NCBI GenBank assembly: GCA_031181325.1
Contig: JAPSKX010000024.1
Location: 1-40,384, forward strand
Source: Paenibacillus sp.
GTDB taxonomy: Bacteria > Bacillota > Bacilli > Paenibacillales > YIM-B00363
Reading direction: 5' to 3'
DNA: 40,384 nt
Shown piece by piece: positions 15,042 to 22,911 of this stretch. The notes beneath the pieces were generated by a model that saw only the letters and a program-made list of their open reading frames with translations, ran no database searches and had not been told where the DNA came from. The number at the start of each line of letters is the position of its first letter. Position 1 is the first letter of the stretch. The translations under genes and the position numbers were made by a program.

Positions 15042-16313
15042 ATGGAAGAACCCGTAGAGTTAATCGGCGTCACGCCGGACCGAAGCATAGTCGTTGGCGA
15101 TCTGCCGAGCGGCTCTCAACTGTTTCTGCTCGTTAAGAATGCGATGGACCACTTAGAGAAGGGCCAGATTCTCGAGATTCTAAGCACGAATGTCTTTCTG
15201 AAGGATGATTTACGGGGCTGGTGCAAGCTTCATAAGGCGCTGTTCCTGAATGCGTTCGACGGCGGCGATCATTTCCGTTATTTCGTACAGAAAAACAAGG
15301 AATCCGACGGTCGGCCGGACTGGGGCCAACGCATCCCGCTCCGGAACGGGGCTCGATTCGACACGCGAGATTGGTTCCAAGGCCGCCTCGGGAACGTGCT
15401 AGATCAAGCGCCCGCCTATTTCGGCTTCGTGCCGAGAGGCGCGGTCGCGGAAGCCGGCGTGCCCGACTTCGGGTTCGAGCTGAACAAGAAGGACGAGGTT
15501 TGGTCCGATAATCTGCTAGATTTGTATGAACAATCGAAAGAGAATCAATGGAACGCATCGACCGATATTCCTTGGGACGAATTGCCCGAGCTGCCGGAAG
15601 ATTTGGAGTGGGCGGTGTGTCAGGCGATGACGTTCCTTGCGGAAAACGAATATTCGGCCCTGTACATTCCGGCCAAATTCATGTCGCGCATCAATCCGCA
15701 TTACATTGAGGTGTGCATGTATCTGTCTACCTTGATTCTCGACGAAGCGCGCCATATCGAAGCGTTCGTCAAGCGGGCGATGGCCGGCGGCGGCGGGCTT
15801 CAATTTTCGTCCGTCCTTACGGAACGGTCGTTGAACAGCTTATTTATTCAAGAAGACTACTTCAAGTCCTCGTTCTTGCTGCACGTGCTAGGCGAGGGAA
15901 CGTTCCTGGATTTGTTGACCTACATCGAAGAATATGCGCCTGACCCGGTGACCCGCAAGGTCGTAACGCTTGCCAAAATCGACGAGGGGCGGCATGTCGC
16001 CTACGGGATCGGCCATGTCCGCCAAATGCTGAACAAAAATCCGAAGATGATCCATGCGTTGATCGAAGCGGCCGACGAACGCAACGAGTATCTGGAGGGG
16101 ATGGGCACCAACGAAAATTCGCATCTCATGGAAGCGTTGGCCATCCTCGGCGGCGGCGGACGGCAGCCGGAGCAGCTGCGCATCGGGTTCGAACGCTTGA
16201 ATCGTCTGAAGGACGTCATGAACGCCCATCGGATTCAACGCTTGCTCACGATCGGTCTGGACCAGGAAACCGCCGAGAAAATATCGAAGGCGCACACCCC
16301 GAACTTCATGTAA
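15042..16313 (+). CDS. TusA-like domain fused to ferritin-like/AurF-type di-iron protein
   Basis: A 423-residue protein. The frame is open from 14979, but the ATG at 15042 has AAAGGAG 11 bases upstream and the earlier ATGs lie in the promoter. Residues of about 15-72 resemble the TusA/SirA fold ('LEKGQILEILSTNVFLKDDLRGWCKLHKALF'), but the sulfur-carrying CPxP is replaced by LPSGS, so persulfide relay by that site is not possible. Residues of about 160-400 form a ferritin-like four-helix di-iron domain with ligands in two matching sets: E201 or E203 ... DEARH (E235, H238), then E285 ... DEGRH (E315, H318). The E-X30-EXXH spacing is that of ribonucleotide-reductase R2-like and AurF-like oxygenases. 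'QWNASTDIPW' before the first helix is also usual there. An O2-activating oxygenase or oxidase is likely; substrate unknown. First gene of a three-gene operon. Confidence 0.8.
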   Translation: MEEPVELIGVTPDRSIVVGDLPSGSQLFLLVKNAMDHLEKGQILEILSTNVFLKDDLRGWCKLHKALFLNAFDGGDHFRYFVQKNKESDGRPDWGQRIPLRNGARFDTRDWFQGRLGNVLDQAPAYFGFVPRGAVAEAGVPDFGFELNKKDEVWSDNLLDLYEQSKENQWNASTDIPWDELPELPEDLEWAVCQAMTFLAENEYSALYIPAKFMSRINPHYIEVCMYLSTLILDEARHIEAFVKRAMAGGGGLQFSSVLTERSLNSLFIQEDYFKSSFLLHVLGEGTFLDLLTYIEEYAPDPVTRKVVTLAKIDEGRHVAYGIGHVRQMLNKNPKMIHALIEAADERNEYLEGMGTNENSHLMEALAILGGGGRQPEQLRIGFERLNRLKDVMNAHRIQRLLTIGLDQETAEKISKAHTPNFM

Positions 16314-16346
16314 GTAATAATTAAGCACGTGAAAGGAGTCATACTT

Positions 16347-17471
16347 ATGTCGATCCTAGAAACGGTAGAACACATTTGTAAAGAAGTCATCGCTCCGTTA
16401 GCCTCGGAAATCGACCGCGAACGTAGATTTCCGAAGGAAGCGTTCCAAGCGCTAGGCAACGCAGGCTTGTTGGGATTGTTAGTCCCCAAGGAGCTCGGCG
16501 GACAAGGCGGGACGCTGGAAGATTTGGTCGCCGCGAACGAAATCATCGCCGCAAGCTGCGGCTCCACGGCCATGTGCTTCCTCATGCACCAATGCGGCAC
16601 GGCGGTGATCGCCGCGAAAGCGAATGCCGATCAGCAAGAACGTTATTTGCGTCCGATCGCCGAAGGGCGGAAAATCGGGACGCTGGCCTTCAGCGAAACG
16701 GGGACGGGCGCGCACTTCTACAACCCGGAAATTCAATCGGAAGCGAACGGGAACGGCTATACGCTGCAAGGTCGGAAGAGCTTCGTGACCAACGGCGATC
16801 AAGCGGATTTCCTCATCGTCGTCACGAAGGCTTCATCGCCGGAGAAAGGGCTAAACATGCTGATCCTGGACCGCGAAACGCCGGGCGTACGCTTCGAAGG
16901 AGCTTGGGAAGGCATCGGCCTGAACGGAAACAACAGCATCGCCATGGTGCTTAATGAGGTTAAGATTCCCGGCGCCCAGCTCGTCGGCGAGGAAGGAGAC
17001 GGACTCGGGCTGATCTTCGGCGTCGTGGCTCCGACCTTCATTCTCGGCGTGGCCGCGGTCAACAACGGTCTGGCCAGAGGCGCCTATCAAACCGCGTTGG
17101 AGCACGCCAAAGCCAGAACGTATGCCGACGGTCGGTCGCTCGCGGACATCCAAGCCATCCAATTCTACCTGTCGGAGATGTTCGGAGGCGTCGCCGCTTC
17201 GTCCTTATTTACTAGGGATGCGGCTGCGGGCGCCGTGCAAGGACGAGAAGGGGCGATTCTCCAGGTGATGCAATCGAAAATCAACGCCTCCGAGAACGCG
17301 GTCAAAGTGACCAACCTCGCGATGCAGGTGTGCGGCGGCCAAGGCTATACGAGAAACATGCCCGTGGAGCGTTATTTACGCGACGCCAGAGCCGGCTCCG
17401 TCATGGCGCCGACGACGGAAGTGCTGAAGGAATGGGTCGGCAAATCGGTGGCCGGCGTTCCGTTATTCTAA
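16347..17471 (+). CDS. Acyl-CoA-dehydrogenase-fold flavoprotein
   Basis: A 374-residue flavoenzyme. The ATG at 16347 follows AAAGGAG (16332-16338). Family features: 'FQALGNAGLLGLLVPKELGGQGG' near the start, the FAD/substrate loop 'GTLAFSETGTGAHF', 'GRKSFVTNGDQADFLIVV' and 'CGGQGYTRNMPVERYLRDARAGSV'. In classical acyl-CoA dehydrogenases the last motif runs into IYEGTxE, whose Glu is the catalytic base. Here it reads 'VMAPTTEV', so that Glu is missing. The helix-G region ('KARTYADGRSLADIQ') is also shortened. This suggests a flavin monooxygenase/oxidase or a non-CoA substrate rather than beta-oxidation. It lies 33 bp after the di-iron gene and 27 bp before the PhnD-like gene, with no other fatty-acid genes nearby. 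Confidence 0.85.
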   Translation: MSILETVEHICKEVIAPLASEIDRERRFPKEAFQALGNAGLLGLLVPKELGGQGGTLEDLVAANEIIAASCGSTAMCFLMHQCGTAVIAAKANADQQERYLRPIAEGRKIGTLAFSETGTGAHFYNPEIQSEANGNGYTLQGRKSFVTNGDQADFLIVVTKASSPEKGLNMLILDRETPGVRFEGAWEGIGLNGNNSIAMVLNEVKIPGAQLVGEEGDGLGLIFGVVAPTFILGVAAVNNGLARGAYQTALEHAKARTYADGRSLADIQAIQFYLSEMFGGVAASSLFTRDAAAGAVQGREGAILQVMQSKINASENAVKVTNLAMQVCGGQGYTRNMPVERYLRDARAGSVMAPTTEVLKEWVGKSVAGVPLF

Positions 17472-17498
17472 TTCAAATGCATGAAGGGAAGAGAATCG

Positions 17499-18323
17499 AT
17501 GACTGCCAAGAGAGCACTGCTGCTCGGCTCCGTTGCGTACGATCCTAAGGTTATTGCGATCTGGGACATTATTCGAGATTATATGCAAGAACGCGATTTC
17601 GCGATCGATTACGTGTTGTTTTCCAATTACGAGGCGCAGGTCGAAGCGTTGTTGAACGGATTTATCGACATCGGCTGGAATACCAACGTCGCTTACGTCA
17701 GGCTGCAGTCGTTGCTCGGCGGCAGAGCGAAAGTGCTGGGCATGCGGGATACGGACATCGACTTCACGTCGAAAATTATCGTTCGCGCGAACGCGGGCAT
17801 CAAGAGCTTGCAAGATCTGAAAGGAAAGCGGTTCGCGCTCGGGAGCGCGGATTCCGCGCAGGCGGCCATCCTCCCGTACCATTACTTAAAGACGAACGGC
17901 ATCGACCCGGAACGGGATACGCAGCTGCTTCGCTTTAATTTGGACGTCGGCAAGCACGGAGACACCGGAACGAGCGAGTTCGAGGTGTTGCGCGCCTTGA
18001 AGCAAGGGGAGGCGGAGGCTGGCGCCGTCGGCGAGACGACGTGGATCCGAATGCTCGAGCAAGGGGTAGTAGACTCGAACGAGATCGTCGGTTTGTGGAC
18101 GTCGCCCGGGTATTCGCACTGCAATTTCACCGTTCTTCCCGAGTTCGACGACGGCCTCGGCCGACGCTTCAGCGAGCTGCTGTTTTCCATGGATTCGAAA
18201 GACCCGAAGATCCGTCATATGATGGAGATGGAAGGCTTGAACGAATGGGTAAGCGCCGAAGGGGCGGGGCTGAAGGGGTACGAGGTGCTCGCCGACGCGA
18301 TGAAGGATCAAGGATTACTGTAA
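17499..18323 (+). CDS. PhnD-like periplasmic-binding-protein fold without a signal peptide
   Basis: A 274-residue protein. The ATG at 17499 is chosen because GAAGGGAAG lies seven bases upstream; the ATG at 17481 overlaps that site. It resembles PhnD/SsuA/ThiY-type type II binding proteins: 'RALLLGSVAYDPKV' is the first strand, 'VEALLNGFIDIGWNTNVAYV' the family core, and 'IKSLQDLKGKRFALGSADSAQAAILPYHYLKTNGIDPE' the typical PhnD segment. There is no signal peptide, lipobox, or permease or ATPase gene nearby, so it should stay in the cytoplasm. Such folds have become enzymes elsewhere (MqnA/MqnD, Thi5). With an O2-activating di-iron protein and a flavoprotein in the same operon, a biosynthetic or sensing role is more likely than transport. 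Inference only. Confidence 0.75.
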   Translation: MTAKRALLLGSVAYDPKVIAIWDIIRDYMQERDFAIDYVLFSNYEAQVEALLNGFIDIGWNTNVAYVRLQSLLGGRAKVLGMRDTDIDFTSKIIVRANAGIKSLQDLKGKRFALGSADSAQAAILPYHYLKTNGIDPERDTQLLRFNLDVGKHGDTGTSEFEVLRALKQGEAEAGAVGETTWIRMLEQGVVDSNEIVGLWTSPGYSHCNFTVLPEFDDGLGRRFSELLFSMDSKDPKIRHMMEMEGLNEWVSAEGAGLKGYEVLADAMKDQGLL

Positions 18324-18338
18324 TGCCTAGCGATCGCG

Positions 18339-18385
18339 GGGCCGTCTCTCGATAGTCTTATATGACTAGAGAGGCGGCCCTTTTT
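18339..18385 (+). terminator. Intrinsic terminator of the three-gene operon
   Basis: GGGCCG (18339-18344) pairs with CGGCCC (18375-18380). The stem continues inward through TCTC/GAGA and AGTC/GACT with small mismatches, and is followed by TTTTT. Confidence 0.8.
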
Positions 18386-18398
18386 ATATTCTAATCAA

Positions 18399-18412
18399 TT
18401 GTATATATTCAA
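18399..18412 (+). promoter_or_regulatory. Operator-like near-palindrome upstream of the GntR/LacI regulator
   Basis: TTGTATATATTCAA at 18399-18412 is a 14-bp near-palindrome with one mismatched base pair. A closely similar word (TTGAATATAT) recurs inside the promoter of the mannosidase gene at 19777. It is a candidate site for the adjacent regulator. A TATGAT (-10-like, 18457-18462) follows before the start. Confidence 0.45.
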
Positions 18413-18498
18413 CATATTTTTATTTCGATTCGGCTGATTATTTTCACGGGGCATGTTATGATGAAAGAAATCAAACTGCACGAAATGTGGTGACTCGG

Positions 18499-19665
18499 GT
18501 GAACTCGTCGGAAAGAACCCCCTTATACCAGATGGTTCAAGAGTATATACGCGACTTAATTACGTCGCAGGCCTTGAAGATCGGGGACCGTATTCCTACG
18601 GAGAAGGAACTAATGGAGCGTTTCGGAGTCAGCAAGATTACCGTCGTGAATGCGCTGTCCGGCCTAGTGAACGAAAGAATCATTACGCGGGTGCCCGGCA
18701 AAGGGACTTTCGTAAGCGACCCCGAACACGAAATTCCGGCGTCTTCTCCCAGAAATGCCGTGAATAAAGGCGAGAAAACGATCGGGGACGCGCGGACGCG
18801 GCTGATCGGCCTTATTTTACCCAGCATTTACGACTATTTTACCATTCGGCTGATCCAGGGCATACAGCAGGCGTTGAACGAGAACGACTACCGCTGCGTG
18901 ATCTATTTATCGGAGGGCAGCATCGAGAGGGAAAAAGAGGCGATCAAGACCTGCAGAAAGATCGGAGTGGAAGGACTGCTGATCTTCCCGGTTGACGAGG
19001 AATTGTTCAACGAGGAAATTCTTAGCATGAAGTTTGCGGGTTTTCCGTTCGTTCTTATCGACCGCTATTTGCCCGGCGTGGAAACGCACTATATCGCTTC
19101 GGACGGCCGGCTTGGCGTGAACATGGCAGTAAACTACCTATGGGAGCTGGGACATCGGGAGATCGCGATATGCTCCGACTCGCCATTGCAAACCGTAACC
19201 GTACAAGAGCGAATCGACGGGTATATGAACGCCTTGAAGGATAAGGGATCGCTCATTAACCCTGCTCATATCGTAACCGGCTTCGAAATCGGCAGTCTGG
19301 AGAAGGCCGAGAATCATCCGTTGTATCGCTATATTCAGAATCGCATGGCGACAGCCTATATTACGCTGAACGGCAGCCTCGGGGCAAAAATATACCAGAT
19401 CGCTCGTCAAGTCGGCTTGAAGGTGCCCGAGGACATATCCATCGTCAGCTTCGACGATCCGACCTCGATCCTCGAAGGATACGGCACGTTCACGCATGTG
19501 AAGCAGTTCGAACGGGACATGGGGTACCGGGCGGCCTTCACGCTGCTTGAGGTCATTAACTACGACGACGGTCAACACGGGAAGTACTTTAAAACCTTAG
19601 TGGAACCGGAATTGGTTATCGGCGAGACGACGGGCATTCACGCTCCCGTATCCCCGCGGGTATAA
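18499..19665 (+). CDS. GntR/LacI hybrid transcriptional regulator (AraR-like)
   Basis: A 388-residue repressor. Residues 1 to about 70 are a GntR winged helix ('PLYQMVQEYIRDLI', 'IPTEKELMERFGVSKITV', 'GKGTFV'). From about 95 a LacI-type sugar-binding domain follows ('IGLILPSIYDYF', 'IQGIQQALNENDY', 'VEGLLIFP', 'LIDRYLPG', 'LGHREIAI', 'DISIVSFDDP'). This is the architecture of AraR, which releases DNA on binding a sugar. GTG codons at 18487 and 18490 are in frame, but 18499 is preferred because GGTGACTC (18489-18496) matches the Shine-Dalgarno extension. It lies directly upstream of, and probably controls, the GH38/ABC locus at 19854-30935. The inducer is presumably a mannose-containing sugar. 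Confidence 0.88.
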   Translation: MNSSERTPLYQMVQEYIRDLITSQALKIGDRIPTEKELMERFGVSKITVVNALSGLVNERIITRVPGKGTFVSDPEHEIPASSPRNAVNKGEKTIGDARTRLIGLILPSIYDYFTIRLIQGIQQALNENDYRCVIYLSEGSIEREKEAIKTCRKIGVEGLLIFPVDEELFNEEILSMKFAGFPFVLIDRYLPGVETHYIASDGRLGVNMAVNYLWELGHREIAICSDSPLQTVTVQERIDGYMNALKDKGSLINPAHIVTGFEIGSLEKAENHPLYRYIQNRMATAYITLNGSLGAKIYQIARQVGLKVPEDISIVSFDDPTSILEGYGTFTHVKQFERDMGYRAAFTLLEVINYDDGQHGKYFKTLVEPELVIGETTGIHAPVSPRV

Positions 19666-19677
19666 AATCGAATATCG

Positions 19678-19737
19678 AGTCCGACATGCTTTCTACTCGA
19701 ATCAACATGAGTAGAGAGTTGTCGGACTTTTTATTTT
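19678..19737 (+). terminator. Intrinsic terminator after the regulator
   Basis: AGTCCGACA (19678-19686) pairs perfectly with TGTCGGACT (19720-19728), with a second stem TCTACTC/GAGTAGA inside, followed by TTTTTATTTTT. It separates the regulator from the catabolic operon. Confidence 0.85.
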
Positions 19738-19776
19738 TCCCGAATGAGGAAAATATGGAATTTTTCCCACAACATA

Positions 19777-19809
19777 TTGAATATATATTATAAATCGAAT
19801 ATATTATAA
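19777..19809 (+). promoter_or_regulatory. Promoter with tandem operator-like repeats before the mannosidase operon
   Basis: TTGAAT (19777-19782) and TATATT (19800-19805), 17 bp apart, form a plausible promoter. The same stretch contains two imperfect direct repeats, TTGAATATATATTATAA (19777-19793) and CGAATATATTATAA (19796-19809). Their left half resembles the near-palindrome before the regulator gene (18399-18412). Confidence 0.5.
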
Positions 19810-19853
19810 CCATACAAATGAAATCGTTTGCAATCAAGGAGGGAACCCCCCAT

Positions 19854-22800
19854 ATGCCTTACGAAACAGTAAGACCAGAAGCCTTGCGAGCCATGTTAAG
19901 GCGCATGGAGAAAGCCATCTACGTTCCGATTTCGGAGTTACAGGTAACGGCATGGATCACGCCGGAACCGGTACCGTACGCGGAGAGATATTCGGGGCAA
20001 ATGCTAGAGCTTCGTGCAGGAGATCGTTGGGGAAAGCTATGGGATTGCGGGTGGTTTCATTTCACGGGCAGCGTGCCTCAAGAAGCGGCCGGCGAGAAGG
20101 TCGTGCTGCTCATCGACGTAAACGGCGAATTATGCATCGTAGACGAGGAAGGCTCCCCGAGGCAGGGACTGACGAATATAAATTCGGAATTCGATACGTC
20201 CCTTGGGCTTCCGGGGAAACGCGTCGTCCTAGTATCCGAATCGGCGACAGGCGCGGAGACGATCGACCTCTGGGGCGATGCGGGCTGCAACGATTTGTTC
20301 GGGCAGTTCCGCAGCGGAACGTTAAAGGAAGCGCTCGTCGCGATCTGCCGGGAACAGGTCAGACAGTTGTATTACGACGCCGAAGTGTTGATCGAAACGG
20401 CCGAGCAGCTGCCCCCCGGCTCCGCGAGAAAGGAGAGAATATTCCGCGCATTGTCAGACGCCTCGCTGCTTCTCGCCGAACTGACCGATGATCGGGTGTC
20501 GGAAGCGCGCCGCATGCTCGGCAAGGAGCTGGCGATGCGGGGGGGCGATCCGGTACTGACGATCAGCGCCATCGGACATGCGCACATCGACCTTGCATGG
20601 CTCTGGCCGATCCGGGAGACGATTCGCAAAGGAGCGAGATCGTTCGCGACCGTGCTGCGGATGATGGAACGGTATCCGGATTATGTATTCGGCGCGAGTC
20701 AGCCCCAGCTGTACGACTGGATGAAACAACACTACCCGAAGCTGTACGCCCAGATCAAAGAAAAAATCAAGGAAGGGCGGTGGGAGCCGCAAGGCGCAAT
20801 GTGGGTGGAATCGGATACCAACGTTCCGGGAGGAGAAGCGCTCGTACGTCAAGTGTTATACGGCAAACGATATTTTCAACAAGAATTCGATCACGAAACA
20901 AGGACATTATGGATGCCCGACGTGTTCGGATACTCCGCAAGTTTACCTCAGATCTTAAAGAAATCCGGCGTGAACTACATGATGACCCAGAAGCTTTCCT
21001 GGAACATGTACAACCGGCACCCTCATCACACCTTCTTCTGGGAAGGCATCGACGGATCTAGAATTCTCACGCATATGCCGCCGGAAGATACGTACAACAG
21101 CCCGGCGGCGCCGCGGTCCATTATGAAAGCGGAGAAGCAATACGCAGATAAAAACGTCTCCGATCGGTGTCTAATGCTGTTCGGGATCGGCGACGGAGGC
21201 GGCGGACCCGGGGAGGAGCATCTGGAGAGGCTGAGCCGTGAGAAAAATCTGCTCGGCTTGGCCCCGGTCGAGCAAGAACCTTCGGAGCGGTTCTTCGAGA
21301 AGCTGGCCGAAGGCGAAGACCGCTATACCTCTTGGCGCGGCGAGCTCTATTTGGAGAAACACCAAGGAACGTTAACGACACAGGCCCGCAACAAACGGTT
21401 CAATCGGAAGATGGAAAAGGCGTTACGCGAGCTGGAATTCGCTTCCGTGCTCGCATGGGTGACGAACGGAACCGAGTATCCGTCCGCGGAGCTGGAGAAG
21501 ATTTGGAAGGAAGTGCTTCTGTACCAATTTCACGACATCCTTCCGGGTTCTTCGATCAAACGGGTCTACGACGAGTCGTTGGAACGGTATGCGGCGATGC
21601 TCCAGCAAGTGGAGCGGATGATAACGGCAAGCTACGAATCGTTCGCGAGTTCGATCGGCGAAGCCGGCGTCATGAATTCGCTGCCATGGGAGCGCGAACA
21701 ATGGCTGAAGCTGGACGATCGATGGCTGCGGCTGCGCGTACCGCCGATGGGATTCATCTCGAGGGGTTCCGAAACCGGTTCCATCGCGGAGAAGGGGCCT
21801 GCGTTCCCAGAGATGAAGGTGTCGCTGAACGAGCTTGCGGCGGAGAACGACCTTCTGAAGGTAACGTTCGGCGCGGAAGGCGAGATCCTGTCCATCCGGG
21901 ACAAGGAACACGACAGGGAAGTCGTCCTCCCGGGGGGAAAGGCTAATGCGCTTCGCGTGTTCCACGATGAAGGCGATGCATGGGATTTCCCGCCCGCCTA
22001 CCGTCAGTCCGGCGAAGCGCCGCTGACGATCGAAGGTATCGAAGCGTTCCTCGACGGTCCGACCGCAGGCTTAACGATGCGATACCGGTTCGGCCGATCC
22101 AGCCTGACGCAGCGCGTCGTGCTTACCGCCGGAAGCAGAAGAATCGACTTCGTGACGGAAGCGGATTGGAGGGAGTCGAGCAAGATGCTCCGGACGTCCT
22201 TCCCGGTGAATGTACGCGCGGATTACGTCAGCTGCGAGATTCAATTCGGATATATCAGGCGCCCGACGCATCGCAATACGTCATGGGATTTCGCGAAAGA
22301 CGAAATATGCGCCCACCATTGGATCGACTTATCGGAGCCGGACTACGGCGTAGCTTTGCTTAACGATTGCAAATACGGCCACCGGGCGGAACATAACGTT
22401 CTCGACATAAATCTGCTCCGAAGCCCGAGTTACCCGGACCCCGAGGCGGATCGCGCGAACCATACCTTCACCTATTCGCTCTATCCGCATCCGGGAGATC
22501 ATGTTCAAGCAGAAGTTTATAAGCGGGGTTACGAATTAAACGTCCCGCTTCGCGCGATATTCCCGTCGGACGCCACAGGCAACGACACGACTCGCAAGTC
22601 CGCGGAACGGGACTCGTTCCTGAAGCTGGACGGACAGAACGTGATGGTCGAGACGGTGAAGCGGGCCGAGGACGGCGGCGATATCGTCATTCGACTGTAC
22701 GAAACGGCAGGAACACGCGCCCGGACGAACTTGCACGCCGGCTTCCCGATGGCCGAAGCATGGATTACCGACTTATTGGAACGGCCGATCCGACCTCTGC

Positions 22801-22874
22801 TTATCGATGGACGAACGCTGAGCCTTGCCTTCGAGCCGTTCGAAATTATGACGCTTCGCGTGACTGCTTTATAA
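19854..22874 (+). CDS. GH38 alpha-mannosidase
   Basis: A 1006-residue cytoplasmic retaining alpha-mannosidase. The frame opens at 19818, but the ATG at 19854 follows AAGGAGG (19836-19842). Motifs of the zinc-dependent GH38 active site are present: 'GHAHIDLAWLWPIRET' (H244, D246), the nucleophile Asp in 'LWMPDVFGYSASLPQI' (D356) and 'FHDILPGSSIKRVY' (H560). Length is right for the bacterial ManB-type enzymes, with the beta-sandwich C-terminal domains after about 640. No signal peptide, so it acts on imported mannosides or manno-oligosaccharides. First gene of a seven-gene operon with a sugar ABC importer. Confidence 0.93.
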   Translation: MPYETVRPEALRAMLRRMEKAIYVPISELQVTAWITPEPVPYAERYSGQMLELRAGDRWGKLWDCGWFHFTGSVPQEAAGEKVVLLIDVNGELCIVDEEGSPRQGLTNINSEFDTSLGLPGKRVVLVSESATGAETIDLWGDAGCNDLFGQFRSGTLKEALVAICREQVRQLYYDAEVLIETAEQLPPGSARKERIFRALSDASLLLAELTDDRVSEARRMLGKELAMRGGDPVLTISAIGHAHIDLAWLWPIRETIRKGARSFATVLRMMERYPDYVFGASQPQLYDWMKQHYPKLYAQIKEKIKEGRWEPQGAMWVESDTNVPGGEALVRQVLYGKRYFQQEFDHETRTLWMPDVFGYSASLPQILKKSGVNYMMTQKLSWNMYNRHPHHTFFWEGIDGSRILTHMPPEDTYNSPAAPRSIMKAEKQYADKNVSDRCLMLFGIGDGGGGPGEEHLERLSREKNLLGLAPVEQEPSERFFEKLAEGEDRYTSWRGELYLEKHQGTLTTQARNKRFNRKMEKALRELEFASVLAWVTNGTEYPSAELEKIWKEVLLYQFHDILPGSSIKRVYDESLERYAAMLQQVERMITASYESFASSIGEAGVMNSLPWEREQWLKLDDRWLRLRVPPMGFISRGSETGSIAEKGPAFPEMKVSLNELAAENDLLKVTFGAEGEILSIRDKEHDREVVLPGGKANALRVFHDEGDAWDFPPAYRQSGEAPLTIEGIEAFLDGPTAGLTMRYRFGRSSLTQRVVLTAGSRRIDFVTEADWRESSKMLRTSFPVNVRADYVSCEIQFGYIRRPTHRNTSWDFAKDEICAHHWIDLSEPDYGVALLNDCKYGHRAEHNVLDINLLRSPSYPDPEADRANHTFTYSLYPHPGDHVQAEVYKRGYELNVPLRAIFPSDATGNDTTRKSAERDSFLKLDGQNVMVETVKRAEDGGDIVIRLYETAGTRARTNLHAGFPMAEAWITDLLERPIRPLLIDGRTLSLAFEPFEIMTLRVTAL

Positions 22875-22911
22875 CCACGAACCGATGAAGCTGTAGGAGG
22901 TGTTTCGAACC

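Noticed and set aside
17499..18323. PhnD-like gene as part of a phosphonate or phosphite importer.
   Set aside because: There is no signal peptide or lipobox and no phnC or phnE gene adjacent; its neighbours are redox enzymes.
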